From Leptotrichia shahii (GTDB taxonomy: Bacteria > Fusobacteriota > Fusobacteriia > Fusobacteriales > Leptotrichiaceae): a DNA stretch of 64,000 bases. Below the pieces are notes generated by a model. The model saw only the letters and a program-made list of their open reading frames with translations. It had not been told where the DNA came from and made no database searches. The DNA is taken from positions 682,001-746,000 of the forward strand of contig NZ_AP019827.1 of assembly GCF_008327825.1 (NCBI RefSeq). The letters run 5' to 3'. Positions 61,749-64,000 of this stretch are shown here, in pieces. The position numbers were made by a program, and so were the translations under genes. Every line of letters starts with the position of its first letter. Within the stretch, counting starts at the first letter, position 1.

Positions 61749-63314
61749 ATGAAAGTTAGTACGATAAAAAATAAAATATTAGTATTACTAGTTTTTATGG
61801 CAACTTTCATAGCAGGATATAGTGATGATATAAAGGTTGGGATGGAGTGTGGATATGCTCCTTTCAACTGGTTTCAAAATGATAGTAAAAATGGTGCAGT
61901 GAAAGTAGATGGAGGTTATTGTGGCGGATATGACGTTGAAATAGCTAAAGTCATTGCTAAAAAGTTAAATAAAAAATTAGTAGTTGTAAAAACAAAATGG
62001 GATGCATTGCTTGGACCTGCCTTAACTTCTGGGAAAGTTGATTTGGTTATAGCAGGGATGTCGGCAACGCCTGAAAGACGACAAAGTTTAAAATTTTCAA
62101 AACCATATTATGAATCAGATTTAGTAGTAGTTGTGAAAAAAAATGGAAAATATGCTAATGCTAAAACAATTAATGATTTTGTGGGAGCAAAGATTACAGG
62201 GCAGTTAAATACACTTCATTATGATGTTATTGATCAAATAAAGGGTGTGAAAAAGCAAACTGCGATGGAAAGTTTTCCTGCGATGATAGTAGCCCTAAAT
62301 TCTGGGAAAATAGATGGATATATTTCTGAAAGACCAGGAGCGATGGCAGCCCAATTTTCAAATCCCAATTTAAAGTTCATTTCATTTGATAAAAAAGATG
62401 GATTTAAATACGATACTGAAGAAGTAAATGTTGCAGTTGGAATGAAACTGGGAAATACAGAATTGGAAGAGAAAGTTAATAAAATTCTAGATGAAGAACT
62501 GACTCCCAAAGTGCGACAGCAAATTATGGAAAAAGCCATACAAAATCAGCCAAATGAAACATCTCGCTCATTTTTTGGATGGGTTACATTTTTTATTCAA
62601 AATAACTGGAAGACATTTTTAAAAGGTACAGTTGTAACATTATTTATTTCAGTTACTGGTACAATTGTAGGATTTTTCATTGGATTAGTAGTTGCATTAT
62701 TTAGATATTCAGAAGCAGAAATTGATGGACAGACTAAAAAATATAAAAAAGGTGGATTAAAAGTCCTAAACTGGTTTTTTTCAGTTTACATTGCAGTATT
62801 TAGAGGGACTCCTATGATAGTTCAGTCAATGGTAATTTATTATGGACTTTCTCAAGTATTTAATTTAAATTTATCTCCATTACTAGCAGCTTTATTTATT
62901 GTATCAATAAATACGGGGGCATATATGAGTGAAATTATTCGTGGTGGAATTGATTCGATTGACACAGGACAGTTTGAAGCGGCAAAGGCGATTGGAATGA
63001 CAAATTTTCAATTAATGAAAAGTATTATTTTTCCGCAAATGTTTAGAAATATTTTGCCAATGATAGGAAATGAACTTATTGTAAATATAAAAGATACATC
63101 AGTGTTAAATGTAATAAGTGTTACAGAGTTATTTTTTATTTCAAATTCTGTTGCAGGAACTTATTCACGTTATTACGAAGTGTTTATTATAACAAGTGTA
63201 ATTTATTTCTTCTTGACATTTACGTTATCATTAATTTTAAAACAAATTGAAAAAAGAATTGATGGACCTCAAAATTTTGAATTTTTAGATGATGTTAATG
63301 GGGAGGAAAAATAA
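61749..63314 (+). CDS. Polar amino acid ABC transporter, fused substrate-binding protein and permease
   Basis: The 521-residue product joins two parts. Residues 1-25 are a signal/anchor, and about 27-265 are an SBP_bac_3 domain ([49 protein letters not shown]). From about 290 there is a permease domain with several membrane helices ([33 protein letters not shown], and the EAA loop [20 protein letters not shown]). Such fusions are known for glutamine, arginine or cystine importers. The ATPase gene overlaps by one base (TAATG). The amino acid is unknown; linkage to asd is only suggestive. It has no strong ribosome binding site and probably depends on coupling to asd. Confidence 0.9.
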   Translation: MKVSTIKNKILVLLVFMATFIAGYSDDIKVGMECGYAPFNWFQNDSKNGAVKVDGGYCGGYDVEIAKVIAKKLNKKLVVVKTKWDALLGPALTSGKVDLVIAGMSATPERRQSLKFSKPYYESDLVVVVKKNGKYANAKTINDFVGAKITGQLNTLHYDVIDQIKGVKKQTAMESFPAMIVALNSGKIDGYISERPGAMAAQFSNPNLKFISFDKKDGFKYDTEEVNVAVGMKLGNTELEEKVNKILDEELTPKVRQQIMEKAIQNQPNETSRSFFGWVTFFIQNNWKTFLKGTVVTLFISVTGTIVGFFIGLVVALFRYSEAEIDGQTKKYKKGGLKVLNWFFSVYIAVFRGTPMIVQSMVIYYGLSQVFNLNLSPLLAALFIVSINTGAYMSEIIRGGIDSIDTGQFEAAKAIGMTNFQLMKSIIFPQMFRNILPMIGNELIVNIKDTSVLNVISVTELFFISNSVAGTYSRYYEVFIITSVIYFFLTFTLSLILKQIEKRIDGPQNFEFLDDVNGEEK

Positions 63315-64000
63315 TGGGGAAAAAAGTTATTGAAATAAAAAATATTAGAAAAGATTTTGGAAAAAGGACAGTATTAAGGGATATAAACTTTGATGTTCAT
63401 GAAAAAGAAGTTGTAAGTATAATTGGTTCATCTGGAAGTGGAAAGTCAACTCTTCTACGGTGTATAAACTTGCTTGAAAAACCTACAAGTGGACAAGTAT
63501 TAATTCACGGAAAAGACGCTATGGCAGGAGATATATCGCTTGTAACATTACGCGAAAAAGTAGGAATGGTATTTCAGCAGTTTAACTTATTTAATAATTT
63601 GAGTGTCTTGGAAAACTGTGTAATTGGACAAATGAAAGTTTTAAAAAAGTCACGAGAAGAAGCTGAAAAAATTGCAAAAGAATTTTTGGCAAAAGTGGGA
63701 ATGGAACGTTTTATTTATGCAAAGCCAAATCAAATTTCAGGTGGACAAAAGCAAAGGGTGGCAATAGCAAGAGCACTGGCAATGCAGCCTGAAGTCTTAT
63801 TATTTGATGAGCCTACAAGTGCGTTAGATCCAGAAATGGTTGGAGAAGTTCTAAAAGTAATGAAGGATTTAGCAAAAAGTGGACTTACAATGATCGTTGT
63901 AACCCATGAAATGGATTTTGCACATGATGTTTCAAGTAGAGTTGTATTTATGGATCAAGGTGTAATTGTAGAAGATGACAAGCCTGAAAATATTTTTGGA
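63314..64000 (+). CDS. Amino acid ABC transporter ATPase, GlnQ type (runs off the window)
   Basis: 229 codons are open to the last base. Walker A is GSSGSGKST (38-46), the Q-loop is [11 protein letters not shown], the signature is [14 protein letters not shown] from residue 142, Walker B is [14 protein letters not shown] and the H-loop is VVTHEMDFA. This is the polar amino acid type (GlnQ/HisP). A GGAGG lies within the end of the permease gene. Only about 10-15 C-terminal residues are missing, judging by family length. Confidence 0.92.
   Translation, partial: MGKKVIEIKNIRKDFGKRTVLRDINFDVHEKEVVSIIGSSGSGKSTLLRCINLLEKPTSGQVLIHGKDAMAGDISLVTLREKVGMVFQQFNLFNNLSVLENCVIGQMKVLKKSREEAEKIAKEFLAKVGMERFIYAKPNQISGGQKQRVAIARALAMQPEVLLFDEPTSALDPEMVGEVLKVMKDLAKSGLTMIVVTHEMDFAHDVSSRVVFMDQGVIVEDDKPENIFG

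Noticed and set aside
1-64000. tRNA, rRNA, tmRNA, RNase P or SRP RNA genes
   Set aside because: Spacers were read for T-loop (GGTTCRAATC) and CCA-type ends and for high-GC islands; none was found.

Overview
The window is a compact, very AT-rich bacterial chromosome segment. Nearly all genes are on the + strand, codon use favours A/T-ending codons, and GGAGG-type ribosome binding sites are frequent. The gene set points to a Gram-negative-type anaerobe of the Fusobacteriota, most likely Leptotrichia or a close relative. It combines LPS and outer-membrane functions (gmhA, an LpxL-type acyltransferase, waaA, many lipoproteins) with RNase Y and YmdB, a type III glutamine synthetase and low-GC-style promoters. 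The genus is inferred from gene content, not from a database search. No rRNA, tRNA, CRISPR array, prophage or intact insertion sequence was seen.

Layout. 1-4214: arginine biosynthesis (end of argJ, argB, argD, a secreted unknown, ornithine carbamoyltransferase). 4506-14368: a small DUF4870-like membrane protein, then dnaX, rplI, dnaB, the tRNA hydroxylation protein trhP, an OmpR-type two-component system and glmM. 14549-23081: a nitrogen assimilation block, with GS-III (glnN, minus strand) divergent from the glutamate synthase operon gltBD across a 461-base shared control region. 23214-31025: two minus-strand genes (a gamma-glutamyl hydrolase-like amidotransferase and a nucleotidyltransferase), a nikABCDE-type ABC importer and a LysR regulator. 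31180-39045: gmhA, a MliC-like lysozyme inhibitor, cardiolipin synthase, truB, an orphan DEDDy exonuclease/polymerase-like protein, ruvC, trmL and an Abi_C/HEPN-like orphan. 39082-43816: thyA, folA, a TetR regulator, an acyltransferase and metG. 43932-49585: three lipoproteins, rpsO, an LpxL-like acyltransferase and rny. 50192-57116: ymdB, prmA, cmk, HU, a frameshifted waaA, trmB and a methyltransferase with a regulatory domain. 57280-64000: an MscS channel, a metallo-beta-lactamase-fold hydrolase, dtd, an NlpC/P60 lipoprotein, asd and a polar amino acid ABC transporter with fused binding protein and permease; its ATPase runs off the end.

The least ordinary content is in the spacers and in two orphan genes. 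Spacers carry a family of about 145-170 bp palindrome-ended elements (four long copies and two short derivatives) whose right end usually lies 19-37 bases before a start codon. Their central hairpin core, of the type CAAGGGTC...CTTG, recurs inside an element with different ends and as solo copies. A second repeat type and an 81-bp palindrome carry promoters for neighbouring genes. The two orphans are the DEDDy exonuclease/polymerase-like gene before ruvC and the RX6H-bearing Abi_C-like gene before thyA. waaA is broken by one missing base, and dnaX has an A8 run where slippage would give a gamma-like short subunit.
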